From Capsicum annuum (Eukaryota > Streptophyta > Magnoliopsida > Solanales > Solanaceae), in the NCBI RefSeq assembly GCF_002878395.1, contig NC_061115.1, positions 217,882,613 to 217,946,612 on the forward strand: 64,000 nucleotides of DNA. The letters are read 5' to 3'. Numbering within the stretch: position 1 is the stretch's first letter; each line of letters begins with the position of its first letter. Below, piece by piece: positions 1 to 11,806 of this stretch. The notes under the pieces were generated by a model, which was not told the DNA's origin, ran no database searches, and was given only the letters and a program-made list of their open reading frames with translations. Both the position numbers and the translations under genes were made by a program.

Positions 1-2
1 AT

Positions 3-2666
3 GTGTCAGTTTCACGTTTACGTTTTTTGGTCTCTAGTGGTGCTTTGGGTCATGTGAACACTAGTGATATTTCAGATTGTAGTGGTTGTAAACTGGCAAA
101 ATTTTCTGCCTTACCGTTTAATAAAAGTGTGTCTTATTCTGTTGCTCCTTTTGATATTATTCATTCTGATGTATGGGGACCAGCGCCAGTATCCACTAAG
201 GGTGGATCGACCTATTATGTTTCGTTTATAGATGACTATACTCGTTATACCTGGGTGTATCTTATGAAACGCAGATCTGATTTCTTTGGCATTTACAACA
301 ACTTTAGAGCCCTTGTTAAAACACAACATTCGGCTGTGATAAAGTGTTTCAGGTGTGACTTAGGGGGTGAATATACCTCTAATGACTTCACTCAGTTACT
401 TGCCTCTGATGGTACCATACACCAGTCATCGTGTACCGACACTCCTGAGCAGAACGGTCTGGCAGAAAGAAAACATCGTCATATTGTTGAGACAGCACGC
501 TCTTTACTTTTGTCTGCAGAGGTTCCTAGTATTTTTTGGGGAGAAGCAGTCCTAACTGCTGTATATGTGATTAATCGTATTCCTACTGCATTAACTTCAG
601 GGATGTCTCCGTTTGAGAAACTATATGGTCACCCGCCGAATTATTCTGCATTACGAGTTTTTGGATGTACTTGCTTTGTTCTTCGTCCTCATGTTGAACG
701 AAATAAGTTAGGGTCAAAATCAGCTATATGTGTGTTTTTGGGGTATGGTATTGGACAAAAAGGATATCGTTGCTATGATCCTGTAAGTCAGAAATTATAT
801 GTTTCACGACATGTCACTTTTTTGGAACATATTCCTTTTTATTCCATTCCAGCTAAAACCCATGATGTGACAAAGTCAGATATTCGGCTTATTGATCCCT
901 TTGGGATTGACATAGAGGTTCCAGTTCCGGATCCATCCATGCCTTCTGGTGTGCCACCTGATAGTGCTTCAGCCTCGCCTGTGCCTGAGTCTGCTCCTTC
1001 GACTGTTGAGACTGGAGACCCACCACCTCTGAGGAGGTCTACTCGACCTTGTAAGTCCACCAAACTGCCAGATTTTTCCTATTCTACATATTCAGCCTCA
1101 TTTGCTTCCTTTATTGCAAACATACATCATTTGTCTGAACCTGAGTCGTATAGAGAGGCTGTGTCTGATCCTCTTTGGCAGAATGCTATGGCTGAGGAAC
1201 TTGCTGCTCTTCATCATACACATACATGAGATTTGGTTACTCTCCCACCTGGTAAGCATGCGATTGGTTGTCGATGGGTGTATAAGATAAAAACAAAATC
1301 TGATGGGTCTGTTGAGCGATACAAGGCAAGACTTGTGGCAAAAGGGTACTCACAACAATATGGTATGGATTATGAGGAGACTTTTTCCCCCGTAGCAAAG
1401 ATGACGACTGTTCGCACTATGATTGCTGTTGCATCCGTTCGACAGTGGAAGATATTTCAGATGGATGTCAAGAATGCTTTTCTGAATGGTGATCTCCACG
1501 AGGAAGTTTATATGACTCCTCCCCCAGGTATTGACCACCAGCCAGGTGAAGTTTGTCGGCTTCGAAAAGCTTTATACGGTCTCAAACAAGCCCCTCGTGC
1601 TTGGTTTGAGAAATTCTCCACTGTTATTACTTCCCTTGGATTTGTCCCGAGTAACCATGATTCAGCATTGTTTGTTAGATGTACAAGTGCAGGGCGAATT
1701 CTATTGTCCTTATATGTAGATGATATGATTATTACTGGTGATGATCATAGTGGTATTGAGTTATTGAAGCATGATTTGGCTCATCGATTTGCAATGAAGG
1801 ACTTGGGCTTGCTGCGTTATTTTCTGGGTATTGAGGTGGCTCAATCTAAGAAAGGGTATCTTCTTTCTCAGACTAAGTATATATCTGACTTGTTTACACG
1901 GGCGCGTCTTTCTGACAACAGGACTGTAGATACTCCCCTTGAAACCAATGCATGTTACTCTCCTAGTGATGGTGTTCCATTATCAGATCCGAGTCTTTAT
2001 CGGACTATTGTGGGTAGTTTGGTTTATCTTACGGTTACTCGTCCAGATATAGCACATGCAGTTCATGTTGTTAGCCAGTTTGTTACTGCTCCTACTTCTG
2101 TTCACTGGGGAGCTGTACTTCGTATTCTAAGGTATCTTCGTGGCACTCAGTTTCAGAATCTCTTGTTTCCCTCGACGTCATCTCTCGAGTTGCGAGCCTA
2201 TAGTGATGCTGATTGGGATGGAGATCGCAATGATCGTAAATCCACCACTGGTTTTTGTGTGTTTCTTGGAGACTCTTTAATCTCGTGGAAGAGCAAGAAA
2301 CAAGATGTTGTCTCTAGATCTTCCACGGAGGCTGAGTATCGTGCTATGGCTGTGACTACATGTGAGATTATTTGGTTACGTTGGCTTCTTGCAGATATGG
2401 GGGTTCACATTTCTATGCCTACTCCCCTGCATTGTGATAATAAAAGTGCGGTACAAATTGCAAAGAATTCTGTCTTCCATGAGCGTACGAAGCACATTGA
2501 GATTGATTGTCACTTCACCCGTCATCATTTACAGCTCGGGACCATATCGCTTCCTTTTGTTCCATCGTCTTTGCAGATTGCTGACCTTTTTACGAAGGCT
2601 CAGTCGGCGTCTCGATTTCGTTTTTTGTGTGACAAACTCTCAATGCTTATTGCTGTTGCATTGTGA
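3..2666 (+). pseudogene. pol: copia pol (integrase-RT-RNase H), one nonsense codon
   Basis: A single reading frame runs from 3 to 2666, broken once by TGA at 1227-1229; both halves are in the same frame, so this is a point nonsense change and not a frameshift. The first half carries the CSGCKLAKF zinc-region tail and an integrase core with D56 (HSDVWGP), D119 and E155 (GLAERKH), spaced as DD35E. The second half carries RT with FQMDVKNAFLNGDL and the catalytic LYVDD near 1714, then RNase H with SDADW, STEAEYRAM and CDNKSAV. The remaining frame is otherwise open for about 885 codons, so the copy looks young. It would have copied element RNA to DNA in a virus-like particle and integrated it. As read it cannot make a full polyprotein. 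Confidence 0.92.
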
Positions 2667-2679
2667 GTTTGAGGGGGGA

Positions 2680-2835
2680 TGTTAGCCCATATGTTATTGG
2701 GCCTTTAGTTTATGGACCTTTAGGTTATTGGCTATATATATATATAGCCTACTTTTGTTTTAGTTAGTTTTTTATGCTTTTCAGATTATATTGTAAACCT
2801 TAGCCTTTCTTTCTTTCAATAAAGTTCTATTAACA
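2680..2835 (+). repeat. copia 3' LTR (short)
   Basis: The purine tract GAGGGGGGA (2671-2679) is followed directly by TGTTAGCCCATATG, a standard PPT-to-LTR junction. A TA-rich stretch lies at 2737-2753 and an AATAAA signal near 2818-2823. The 3' boundary is set at the CA of TCTATTAACA (2835). A later CA near 2853 is possible, because no second LTR is present for comparison. Confidence 0.7.
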
Positions 2836-4105
2836 TTTCTTTCGTCATGCAACATCTTTTCTCTATAGTGATTTTATCTTTCTTAAGCACTCTAATACTT
2901 ATTAGAAAATTATGTAATTATTAAGATGTATTTTGAGATTATGTGTTTGTGTAGAAGGCTTTATTTAAAGATATTTTTCTATCACCAAAACTTAAAAGGA
3001 AAGTTCTACAAAATGGTGAATTAAATCGGTTATATTGTATGACGGGGCCATGACCTTAGATAAGAGGTCATAGAGGACAGGGATTAGGGAGGAAAATTAG
3101 TTAGACAGTAGTGAATCCTATTTGATTTTCTTGTGTCTCTATATTTGATGCGCCATCTTTCTTAAGTGACTTTTATAGACCTCTTTTTCTAAAATACGAT
3201 AATTTCGTTTTTGAGACCCCCCGAATAGTCCGATTTTTCCTCCACTTCAATATTTTCAAGATTATGTTGGGCTTAATGCTATGCTTGAACATTGTTGAAG
3301 AAGGAAGGAAGGAAGGATTCTGCCAAATTCTTGGCGGTTCAGGGAACTGTTTAGGTGAAGGTTTAAGTTTTATTCATGTAGAGGTAATTGCCAGTGTTTA
3401 AAATAACAAATTAAATGAAATGATGCACCTAATTGTTCTTTGAGGCTACAGTAATCATGCAATTGGCAACTAAGTCACATGACAATTAACTGACTCTGAG
3501 AAACAAACAAGTTATTAATGAATAGGGAGTAATATTATACATGGTCCATTAGGTAGGGCTAGATAAAAATATATTTAATTTGGATCCATCCATGTGATGA
3601 ATAATGAAAATATTGTCATGACTAGATATGGATTACTTTGTACAGTATATATTGCGAAGTGTACATTAGTTATGGGCTTTATATTATTTCGCAGCATTCA
3701 ATAATAAGGATATTAATTTAGTTATCAGCCATTGCATACATTAGAATATAATAAACTCAATTTCAAAACTAATATTATATGATTATTTTTTTTAAAAGAA
3801 TTAATTATTGAGACAAGACACACGCACAATGCGTGTATGTCCACTTCTTTTGGTACAAACTCAAAAGATTAAAACATGCCTTGAGTGCTTTTTAAAATAC
3901 TTTGATATGTGAAGAAAAATTTAATAGTATAAGAAAAATGTGCAATAGAAAAATAATTTTGGTCAAATATTAGAAATTTAGAAATTGAGATTTAATAATT
4001 AAGTAGTTCAAAATGAAAAAAATATAATTTAAAAATTAAGAAATCCTAAAATACATGATAAGACATGGTAAAAGTATTATTAACCTATACCGTGCTTCAT
4101 CAAAG
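2836..4105. other. AT-rich intergenic stretch, no gene seen
   Basis: No open frame with recognisable domain content, no tRNA-like boxes and no convincing terminal repeats were found. There is a short GGAA run near 3300. Confidence 0.5.
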
Positions 4106-4380
4106 TTCAAGAAATGGACCTTGGGCCTAACTCAACCTCAAAAGCTAGCTCAAGAGGTGAGGATTACCCAACTCCATATAAGCAAACCACTAGTCCATTC
4201 CCCAACCAATGTTGGACTTTTACCCACTCTAAGACCCCCTCACGCCCAGGCCCAACTGGCACTGGCGCCTGGACTGGGAACCCTGACTTTGATACCATGT
4301 CAAGAAATGGAACTTGAGCCCCTCAAAAGCTAACTCAAGAGATGAGGATTACCCAAGTTCATATAAGCATTCTTTTTCAC
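4106..4380 (-). mobile_element. TRIM-like miniature LTR element, degraded
   Basis: Two direct repeats of about 75 bp (4106-4185 and 4298-4373) share TCAAGAAATGGA, AAAGCTA-CTCAAGAG and GAGGATTACCCAA. Between them, read on the minus strand, the right repeat ends TTGACA and is followed at once by TGGTATCAAAG (complement of 4287-4297), close to the initiator-Met-tRNA primer site TGGTATCAGAGC. Before the left repeat, the minus strand reads GGGCGTGAGGGGG, a plausible purine tract (about 4232-4246). An LTR, PBS, short non-coding interior, PPT, LTR order within under 300 bp fits a terminal-repeat retrotransposon in miniature. The outer part of the right repeat has decayed. Confidence 0.65.
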
Positions 4381-5484
4381 ATTCGAACATATTCCAACAA
4401 AGGCTACTGTACTTGTTAATTCTCTTACATTCTTGGCAAAAATGTGAGTTGTATATTTTTACGTTCTTGAAATTTGATGTTTCCTTGCTTGATAATTCTT
4501 TACTTGTTTGGTGCAGGTTAATGAATTCTCATTTGTTAATAAATTTAATTTTATCAACACTAATAAGCTGCATATAGCTATCTTGTCGATGAAGTCTCAT
4601 TTTAACTCAGAGCCCTATTTTTACATGTGGGTGAGTTTGAGTGCAATTAAGAGACTTGTAAAAGCAGATTCACTTAAGCTGAAAATTTTTTTCAGTATCG
4701 GTTTTCTGCTTGGCTATGGTGTCAAAAGTTTACATACGACAAGTGCTTGATTTAGCTAAATTTTCATCCTGCTTGGTGAATGCTACCTCATCCGGACTAA
4801 TGTCTGACTCGACTAACCCATCCATTGAGTTGGGATAAATATATATACAAATAAACAAAATTAATACTGTAATAATTTAAAGTTGTCTTTTTTAACTCTT
4901 GCATATTAATTATTTTTGATGTAGTATTTTTAAAACACACACAACATTTAACTTCACATATTAATAATTATTAATAAAAATAAGGACTAATTCTAGTAAA
5001 TAAAATGTTAGACATTTATTTGTAATATATTAACTTGAATGTTAGTGTTAAAATTTTATTTATTGATATGAAGTTTTGAATTGTTTAGTTCAAAGTTCTG
5101 AAATATTTTTGATAAAAATTATATAGTTTTTTCTTTCTTTATTATTTTTTTTTTTAGTACATAGTTTTTCTTTCTTAATTTTTTTTCGACGTATTTCACA
5201 ATTTTCATTATTATTTAAAGTGAAATTGAAAATTATAAAATTTACTATTAAAATTTTGGGAAAAAGGAGGAAAGTGGTCTGTTGGCCAAAAATATCCCTC
5301 CAAAAATGACTCATGAATTGCAAATTTCATATGTAGCCATTGGGCTGATGCATGTCCTTTTTTTAAAAAAAAAAATTATCTATACAATTGTATTTAATTG
5401 TTTTTTTTAAAAAATATTTTTTACCCCAACAAAAGTAGCAAAAAATAATTTTTTTTTAAAAAACTGAACGAAATAAAAATATTT
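4381..5484. other. AT-rich intergenic stretch, no gene seen
   Basis: Homopolymer-rich A/T sequence with only short spurious frames. No repeats with clear ends were recognised. Confidence 0.45.
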
Positions 5485-5700
5485 CCTATAGCTAAGGCTG
5501 GTGTTGGTTCTCCATTTGCTTGAAACATGTTCAGTTCATTTTCATTTAGGCACTATATTTTCTGAAACCCCTGCAAGGATGTACAGATATGATTAGTGGC
5601 TCCCGAATCTATAGCCTAAAATTGGGCAGAAACAACCGCTAAAAGTGTTTCAACGACATATGAAAAAGATGTACCTTGATTAATTAATTTTAGAACTTGA
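5485..5700 (-). pseudogene. copia gag-protease fragment
   Basis: On the minus strand one frame reads AIDSGATNHICTSLQGFQ near 5560-5612, the retrotransposon aspartic protease signature D-S-G-A-T-N-H. It continues, after one stop, into a region ending ALAIG that resembles the protease flap side. Only about 70 codons survive. The fragment stops at the Ty3-type LTR at 5705, which may have been inserted into it. Confidence 0.6.
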
Positions 5701-5704
5701 CCAC

Positions 5705-7139
5705 TGTAATACCCCGGGAAATTTTTTGTTGAAATTTTGTGCGTAAACGTGTTGGGTTCTATCTTCTAGAACGAATTATAAATTTTTCGTGCGGAATGTC
5801 TTAGATTATGACCCACCATTGCGTAGAGTATCGAATAAGCTTTCCAACGATATGTGGATCATCCAAAACGGACACCCGAGCGACGAGTTATGAACATTCC
5901 GATCGAACCATGAATAGTAGTGAACAGTAAAACGTGCAGGAAAAAGTACTGAGGCCTGGCGTATTTTTGATCCAACTTTAAACAATCATAACTCCTTGTA
6001 CATAATGATCTGGGTGATCTACTATATATTAACGAAAATCTCTGCGAGTCCTCTTTCCAATGAAATTGGTTTCATCCAATTTGTCTATTGAAGCAAAAAG
6101 TTATGGTCGATCTACTTCAGCCTATCAAAAGTGAATTTTTGGTCAACTTCAAATGATCATAACTCCTCGTACACAATGATCTGGGTGAGATACTATATAT
6201 CAACGGAAAGATATGAGAGTCCTCTTTCTAATGAAATTGGTTTCATCCAATTTGGATATCGGAGTAAAACGTTATGGTTGATCTACTTCAGACTATCAAA
6301 ACAGTCCACCAAAGGACAGATTCGAGAATTATTTGATTTTTAGGGGCGTTTTGGTCATTTTTCCTCACCCAAAATCCATCCAAACCCTATATTAAAGCCT
6401 ATTAGAAGCATTATATGTTATATTTCATCAAATACCCTCAAAAAGAAAACCCTAAGCTCCTACATCCAACTTCAAGAACCTCCAAAGTTCATCATTAATT
6501 CTGCAAATTTATTCAAGATTCCAAGTTCCTAGTTCAAGAACTCCAAGAACCATCATTCAAAGTCACGATTAACATCTCAAAAACGAGTATCGATCTAAAG
6601 TTCATCATTCAAGGTATGTGGGGTTTTTCAACAAGAACTCTCTTTCGTTCTTGTGCCCAAAAGTAATTTTCTTTACAAAGGCATGATTTTTATTTGATTT
6701 TTACGAATTTAAAGCATGAACCCATATCTTATGATGATTATTATGAAATCTTGATGTTTATGATTTTGAAAGATGAATTTACATGTGTGGAGATATAAAG
6801 CATGAATCTTGAACGATATTTATCATGATTTTGATATTTGGGTCGTGAATCCCCATTGAAAATTGTGTTTTTTTGAGAAAGTGTGTGTTATAAGCACGTT
6901 GATGTTGAATATTCGAGATATTTTGACTGATTTGACCTTTTAGTCTTAATGGAGTTGTTTTGAATTGGAGTGTGAAAGAAATCCACAACGTGATTGATTT
7001 TGATAGATGGGAAGCATGATGGCTCCCGAAGTATATTTATATATTACTGAAATTATTTTGTTGTGGATTGTCTTTGAAATGATCTGAGCTAAGTCCGGGA
7101 GAAATCTTTAGCACCGAGTGGGAGGTATAAAGCGACCTT
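5705..7139 (+). repeat. Ty3/gypsy-type LTR fragment with internal duplication
   Basis: The sequence starts TGTAATACCCCGGGAAA, a typical plant Ty3-type LTR start. It holds GC-richer, non-coding LTR-like sequence and ends near the phrase CCGAGTGGGAGGTATAAAG at about 7116-7135, after which L1 sequence begins. No primer site or internal domains follow, so this is a solo or truncated LTR. An internal tandem duplication of about 170 bp is present (5965-6131 and 6132-6301). The right boundary is approximate. Confidence 0.6.
5965..6301 (+). repeat. ~170-bp tandem duplication inside the LTR
   Basis: Both units contain ATCATAACTCC, ACAATGATCTGGGTGA or its near match, ATGAAATTGGTTTCATCCAA and GATCTACTTCAG in the same order. 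They differ at roughly one base in eight by eye. Confidence 0.85.
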
Positions 7140-8598
7140 ACTTCCCTAGAGGGGTTTTATTTTTGCTTCTATTGTTATATTTGGTTAGGAGAGTTTGACA
7201 CCAAAGGCTAGAGGGGTTCTTTGAAAGCCTCCAAATCAAGCTAGCATGAAGGACTCTATTCCTGGTTTCACTTTTATAGAGTCCTAGCCCTTCTCTGCAT
7301 TTGGGTTTAGTAAGAACATCCCAGTTAAGGAGGTGGAGCTTTTTTTTTTTAGGGTAGTTGCCCTAGACAAAATCTCTCTGCATTTTGTTGAGATGTTCAT
7401 TAATTTTTCTAGGGATCTTGATGTATTGAATGATGTGGGTGGGAGTACTACTTAGAGTGAACTAAGCAAGAATAGTCCTACCAGTCATGTTGAGGAATTT
7501 GATTTTCCATCCAGCTAGCCTATTATTCGTGTTATCCACAAAAGAATTGAAAGTCAATATTCTAGGCTTTTGATGAAAGATGGGGTATCCTAGGTATTTT
7601 TCAAAATTTTGGCTATCCTGAATATTGAGGATCTAGGAGCACGGGTTAGCGCTTTCTACAAGGCAATTTTTGGAGAAGACAATTTTTCATTAGAGTTGTT
7701 TATGATTTGTCTAGAAAGCTGGCTGAAAATATCTAGCATGTTAACAATTGTATGGCGATTGTTAGAAGTAGCTTCGACCAACAGGTTGAGCTCATCAACA
7801 AAGAATAGGTGGGAGAGTTTAGAGTCACCAGTGGTAATACTAATGGGTCCTATCTCCTACCCTTTATTTCTACATCAATACTACCCCTAGAGAGTTTTTC
7901 CATGCACATGATAAAAAGGTAAGGGGACATGAGGAGCCCTTATCTAATACTTCTAGAAGGGTTAAAGAACACAGTTTTCTTTCCATTCATAAGGACATCT
8001 ATGGAAGAGGTGGTAGAGGACATAATGAGTCTGATTAGCTTATCAGGGAAGCCAAAAAAAAAATGAAGGGTGTCTTCAATGAAAGATCACTAAATTTTAT
8101 CAAAGTTTTTTTCAAGATCAGGTTAGGAATTTTTCCTTTTATCTTGTTGAAGTGAGGATATACTCTTGAATGATTATAGCATGGTCAGAGGCTATTCTAT
8201 TGGCCAGGAAGCTTTCTTGGCTTGGTCCAATAATGGAGGGAAGGGAAGGATTGATCTTGTTAACAATGATTTTGGTGACCAATTTATAAGTGGTATTGCA
8301 GAGGCCAATAAGTCGGTAAATTTTCATAGTGACTGCATTTTTGAACTTAGGGACTAGACTAAAGAGAGTAGCATTGTTAATAGGGGGCATGGAGCTGCTA
8401 GAAAAGACTTCTTCGTGGTATTCAATGATTCTAAAACTATTGAAAGAAAAAAGGGTGGAGGTCATCAGGCCTAGGTGCCTTGAGAGGTTAGAAGGATTTA
8501 AGGGCTAAAAGAATTTCTGAATCTCTAAAAGGGGAGTTCAAGTTGGATTTCATAGCTTGGGACAAAGTACGAGAGAGATTGGCAGGTATGAAGTGGTT
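7140..8598 (-). pseudogene. L1-type LINE reverse transcriptase, 3' portion
   Basis: Read on the minus strand, several frames together give an L1-clade ORF2. From 8465 downward there is a segment with YRLIGLCNTTYKLVTKIIVN and PSIIGPSQESF, the conserved RT start. Around 7900-7940 comes the region for the polymerase core and its MCME-like tail. At 7490-7600 there is the YLGYPIFHQK-type segment and a segment resembling LAGWKIKFLNMTGRTILA. Near 7240-7340 lies LLNWDVLTKPKCREGLGL, typical of the plant L1 C-terminal region. Multiple stops and frameshifts make it dead. It is continuous with the fragment at 9714-10440 once the hAT insertion is removed. Confidence 0.82.
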
Positions 8599-8606
8599 GT
8601 TAAGGC
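8599..8606 (+). repeat. hAT target-site duplication, left
   Basis: GTTAAGGC, identical to 9706-9713 on the other side of the element. Confidence 0.9.
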
Positions 8607-9705
8607 TAGGGGTGGGCGTTCGGTATTAGGTTTGGTATTTTCATAATTCGGGTTCGATAATTCGATAATCGGTAAATGAAAGTAGATACCAAATACCATA
8701 CCATTAAGCTTCAGTTCGGTAATTCGGTAATCGGTAAATTAAATTTTGGTTCGGTACGGAATTCGGTATTATCATATTAAAGTTGGACATGCTTATAGTG
8801 ATCCAATTTGGTGATAATAGTGGTGATTTTCAACCAATGTTTTGAGAAAAATTTAATTTTGTTTGGTAGTTTTACACCTCTGAATACACAGTTTTATACC
8901 AGAAAAAAATAATTTTGTTTGGTCTTGTTACACGTTGATATGTGTGGCTCAATTAATGAAACACCTTAAAACCTATGTTATTGTAGTTTGATCTAGCTCC
9001 AAGGAGGGGAGAACTAGATGTAACACGAATAACATTTACATCAAACTGGATGTAACACGAACTGAATGTAAATGTGATGCAAAGTCATAAATTACTTCTT
9101 ATAAATATGATGGAGAGCAATATATGTTATGTTGTCTTCCAAGTGCTGAGTTTTTCGATAATTTCCATCGGTTGTTGACATGTGAACACAAGGATTAAGA
9201 TGGCTTGACCAAGTCCCCTTGGTTAAAACCATATTCCGACCTATGTTAGGAATATTAGAGTTGGGCAAGTGCAGCCAGCAATGGTGTTATTTATCATGTC
9301 ATGAAGACTTCTTTTCTGTTGTTCCCTTCCATGCCCTAATTTTCATTCTTAGCATGATATTTTCGTCAAAAGTCGTCACATGTTGGTTGCAAGAAAGTCT
9401 GCTGTGTAAAGTTAAGAGTCTACTTTATGTCTATGTTTAATAGTTCGAAGTTTGCTTGAGCAATATTCACACAAGTATGTGGCCTTTGGAGTGTGGACTA
9501 GGTATGTGGCCTATGGATAACTTCACTATTATTGGATATTCGGGAAATACCAAATACCAAACGGTAGTAATATTTTTTACCAATCCCAAACCCAAATACT
9601 GTAATTTTAAAATTTTACTCCCAAATACCAAATTACCGAATACCAATTGCAAATTTTTCAATTCGGTACGGTAATTTGATTTTTGGTATTTTATACTCAC
9701 CCCTA
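8607..9705. mobile_element. non-autonomous hAT-type DNA transposon
   Basis: The left end reads TAGGGGTGGGCG and the right end ACTCACCCCTA, giving imperfect terminal inverted repeats. They are flanked by a perfect 8-bp duplication, the length made by hAT transposases. Subterminal regions on both sides are rich in TTCGGTA/TACCGAA and GGTATT/AATACC motifs, as in hAT elements that bind transposase at many subterminal sites. No transposase domain was recognised in the 1.1-kb interior; the small open frame at 9219-9440 has no known motif. The element sits inside an L1 LINE, so it is younger than that copy. Confidence 0.88.
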
Positions 9706-9713
9706 GTTAAGGC
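9706..9713 (+). repeat. hAT target-site duplication, right
   Basis: GTTAAGGC, identical to 8599-8606. Confidence 0.9.
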
Positions 9714-9826
9714 TACTAGAGTGAATGTCAGTTTCCCCAATGTCGGCATTGCCAGCCTCATCTTGAAGCTCAGTGATTCTGTTCTTCTTCTTCTTCTTCT
9801 TCTTCTTATTCTTATTATTCTTCTTC

Positions 9827-9878
<52 letters not shown>

Positions 9879-10440
9879 GGTAGAGGCATGAAAGAAGGAG
9901 ATATTAGCATCCCTCTCTATGAGCCAAGTAATTCTAGGTTTAGCTTTCCAAAAATCTTCCTCACATTTGAGGAGATTGACATACTCACAAAGAAGGTCTT
10001 ACTCCAGATTTTGGAGGAAAATGTTTGTGTGGTAATTGGCTGATTTTTGGATTTCATCAAGTGTGGTTAGGGTAACTTTCAATTTGTAAAAGATGTTACC
10101 AAAGATGATGCATTCCAGGTGGTGGAAGTGGTTTGAAAGTAATTGATGAAGTGGTGGCGACGCTTTGGGTCTGCAAAGCAACTCTCAACCAGCCCTCGAA
10201 AGGATGGGTAATTATACCATATAGGTTCAAACCTAAAAGGTTTGTTATTGTGTCCTTGGTGTCTTTTTGAGAGGGACACAAGTAAAGGGCAGTGGTCTGA
10301 TTTGGTCCTAGGTAAGTGGGTGATAAGAGGGTCAGAGAAGTGATTTATCCAGAAGGTATTTGCAACACATCTAGACTCTCCAGGATAAGGTGTATCCTAT
10401 TATGGTGTCTCTTAGTGGTCTTATAGAGATGTTGATTCTT
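9714..10440 (-). pseudogene. L1-type LINE, endonuclease C-terminal and linker region
   Basis: On the minus strand, 10240-10330 contains a segment with SDHCPL, the conserved C-terminal motif of the APE-type endonuclease of L1 elements. This is followed by NKPFRFEPIWYNYPSF and, further on, WNASSLVTSF, the usual linker toward the RT. Stops and frame changes are frequent. The order along the minus strand (endonuclease here, RT at 8465 and below) matches one L1 copy interrupted by the hAT element. Confidence 0.78.
9779..9882 (+). repeat. (TTC)n/(TTA)n microsatellite
   Basis: About 100 bp of CTT-type triplets passing into ATT-type triplets. It lies within the LINE fragment and was probably added or expanded after insertion. 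Confidence 0.95.
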
Positions 10441-11422
10441 TATATTTTTAACGATGTATCATGCTATATGAAGAAGGTACATTTTTCTCTTCAATCATTA
10501 ATGGCTAATGAAAATTTTAAATAGACTTTTTTCTCTTAAAATTAATAAATTATGGAAAAGCTAAAAAATTATAGAGTTTCATTGCAACAAAATTAAAGAT
10601 CAGAACAAATCAACCAATAAAGAGATCTGTTTTAGTAAAATTTCTAAAATTGAATGGACACTCACCAACCTGCACCTAATATTTACAGAACAAATCAATC
10701 AATAAAAAATTCTCTTTTAATAAAATTTCTAAAATTGAACGGACACTCACAAATCTGCACTTAATATTTACATCAAAGCTTATTAGTATGGTAATAATTA
10801 TTTTTACCTACTTTTTACATTACATACTATACTATTATTAAATAATAAATGAGTTAAAAATGCACAATAATTACATATTTGTCCTTGTTGTTACTCTCTT
10901 CATAATCTTCATCTTCAAAGTTCGCTATCGCATCCAAACTCCTTAATTTGGACAAATCATTTTACTTTGAACCTGAAATTCATAATCTATATTATATGCA
11001 TAACAAAAAACAATAGATTAGGATATATACATTGAGTTAAAAAGAAAAAAAAAGGATATTTGTATAACATGAAGTTCAAATTTTTAGATGAGATGAAAAA
11101 AAAAAATACAAAATTTTGTATTTAATAATTTGTTGTTTCTACCCAAATTTTTCATCCTTTTTATTTTACTTTTTCTACCAACTTACTTTTATCTAAAATA
11201 TTTTTTTTAAAAAAAAAATCTAACTATTACACGATTCATTGTGATATATGTTTGTTCTTTTCTTTCATGAGCATGGAGAAAGTAAGAAATTCAACTTATA
11301 AATCAAGAGAAAAATCATATGAACCAGATAAATATTTGTTTTATGTAGAGTAAGGAGGAATCTAGCTAGCTATTAATTTAAAATCTTTTTCAAAATTATG
11401 GCTAGTAACATTTCTTTCAAAT

Positions 11423-11529
11423 GATTTTATTGATGCTCCTGATTGTACCGTCTGTCTAGAAAAAGTTGTTGATGAGGTTGGAAGGTCTATCACAAAACCT
11501 TTTGCGGCCACTTTTTTCATGCTGATATG
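11423..11529 (+). pseudogene. RING-H2 finger fragment, copy 1 (frameshifted)
   Basis: The frame starting at 11423 gives DAPDCTVCLEKVVDEVGR, with the first two zinc-binding cysteines as C-x2-C. A one-base shift then gives CGHFFHA from 11503, the C-x-H-x2-H part. The second half of the RING (C-x2-C pair) is absent. Intact RING-H2 proteins are ubiquitin ligases; this copy cannot fold as one. Copy 2 at 44202 keeps the same part in one frame. Confidence 0.65.
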
Positions 11530-11806
11530 TAATATATATCTGAATATTTATAAATCTCTAAAAAATGACTTCTTTTTGTTATTAGAGATCTGCAAATATT
11601 TAAGATCTACATTATACATCAGTATGAAAAAAATGACTCCAAAGAAGTTTGGGGATGGGCCTTTCAATGTTATCAACAACTTTCAGTAACATCGGTAATC
11701 TTATTGGAAAAATATTATTAGCCATCGCTTTGAAAAAAAAAATTAAAGAAGAACCCTTAAAAAAAATTGGAGTATGATTGAAGCAAAGAGGTGAAGAAAC
11801 AGACTT

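Larger units (their letters stand above)
1..2835 (+). mobile_element. Ty1/copia LTR retrotransposon, 3' part
   Basis: The window opens inside a copia-type pol gene read on the plus strand. Order is GAG-pre-integrase zinc region, integrase, reverse transcriptase, RNase H, purine tract, LTR, which is the Ty1/copia order because integrase precedes RT. The 5' LTR, gag and protease lie upstream of the window. The proposed 3' LTR starts with TGTTAGCCC directly after the purine tract. The target-site duplication cannot be checked because the left end is missing. Confidence 0.93.

Noticed and set aside
6131..6343. Seventy-codon open frame in the Ty3-type LTR
   Set aside because: It covers the duplicated LTR block and shows no domain.
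9219..9440. Possible transposase frame in the hAT element
   Set aside because: No hAT dimerisation motif or BED finger, and too short.
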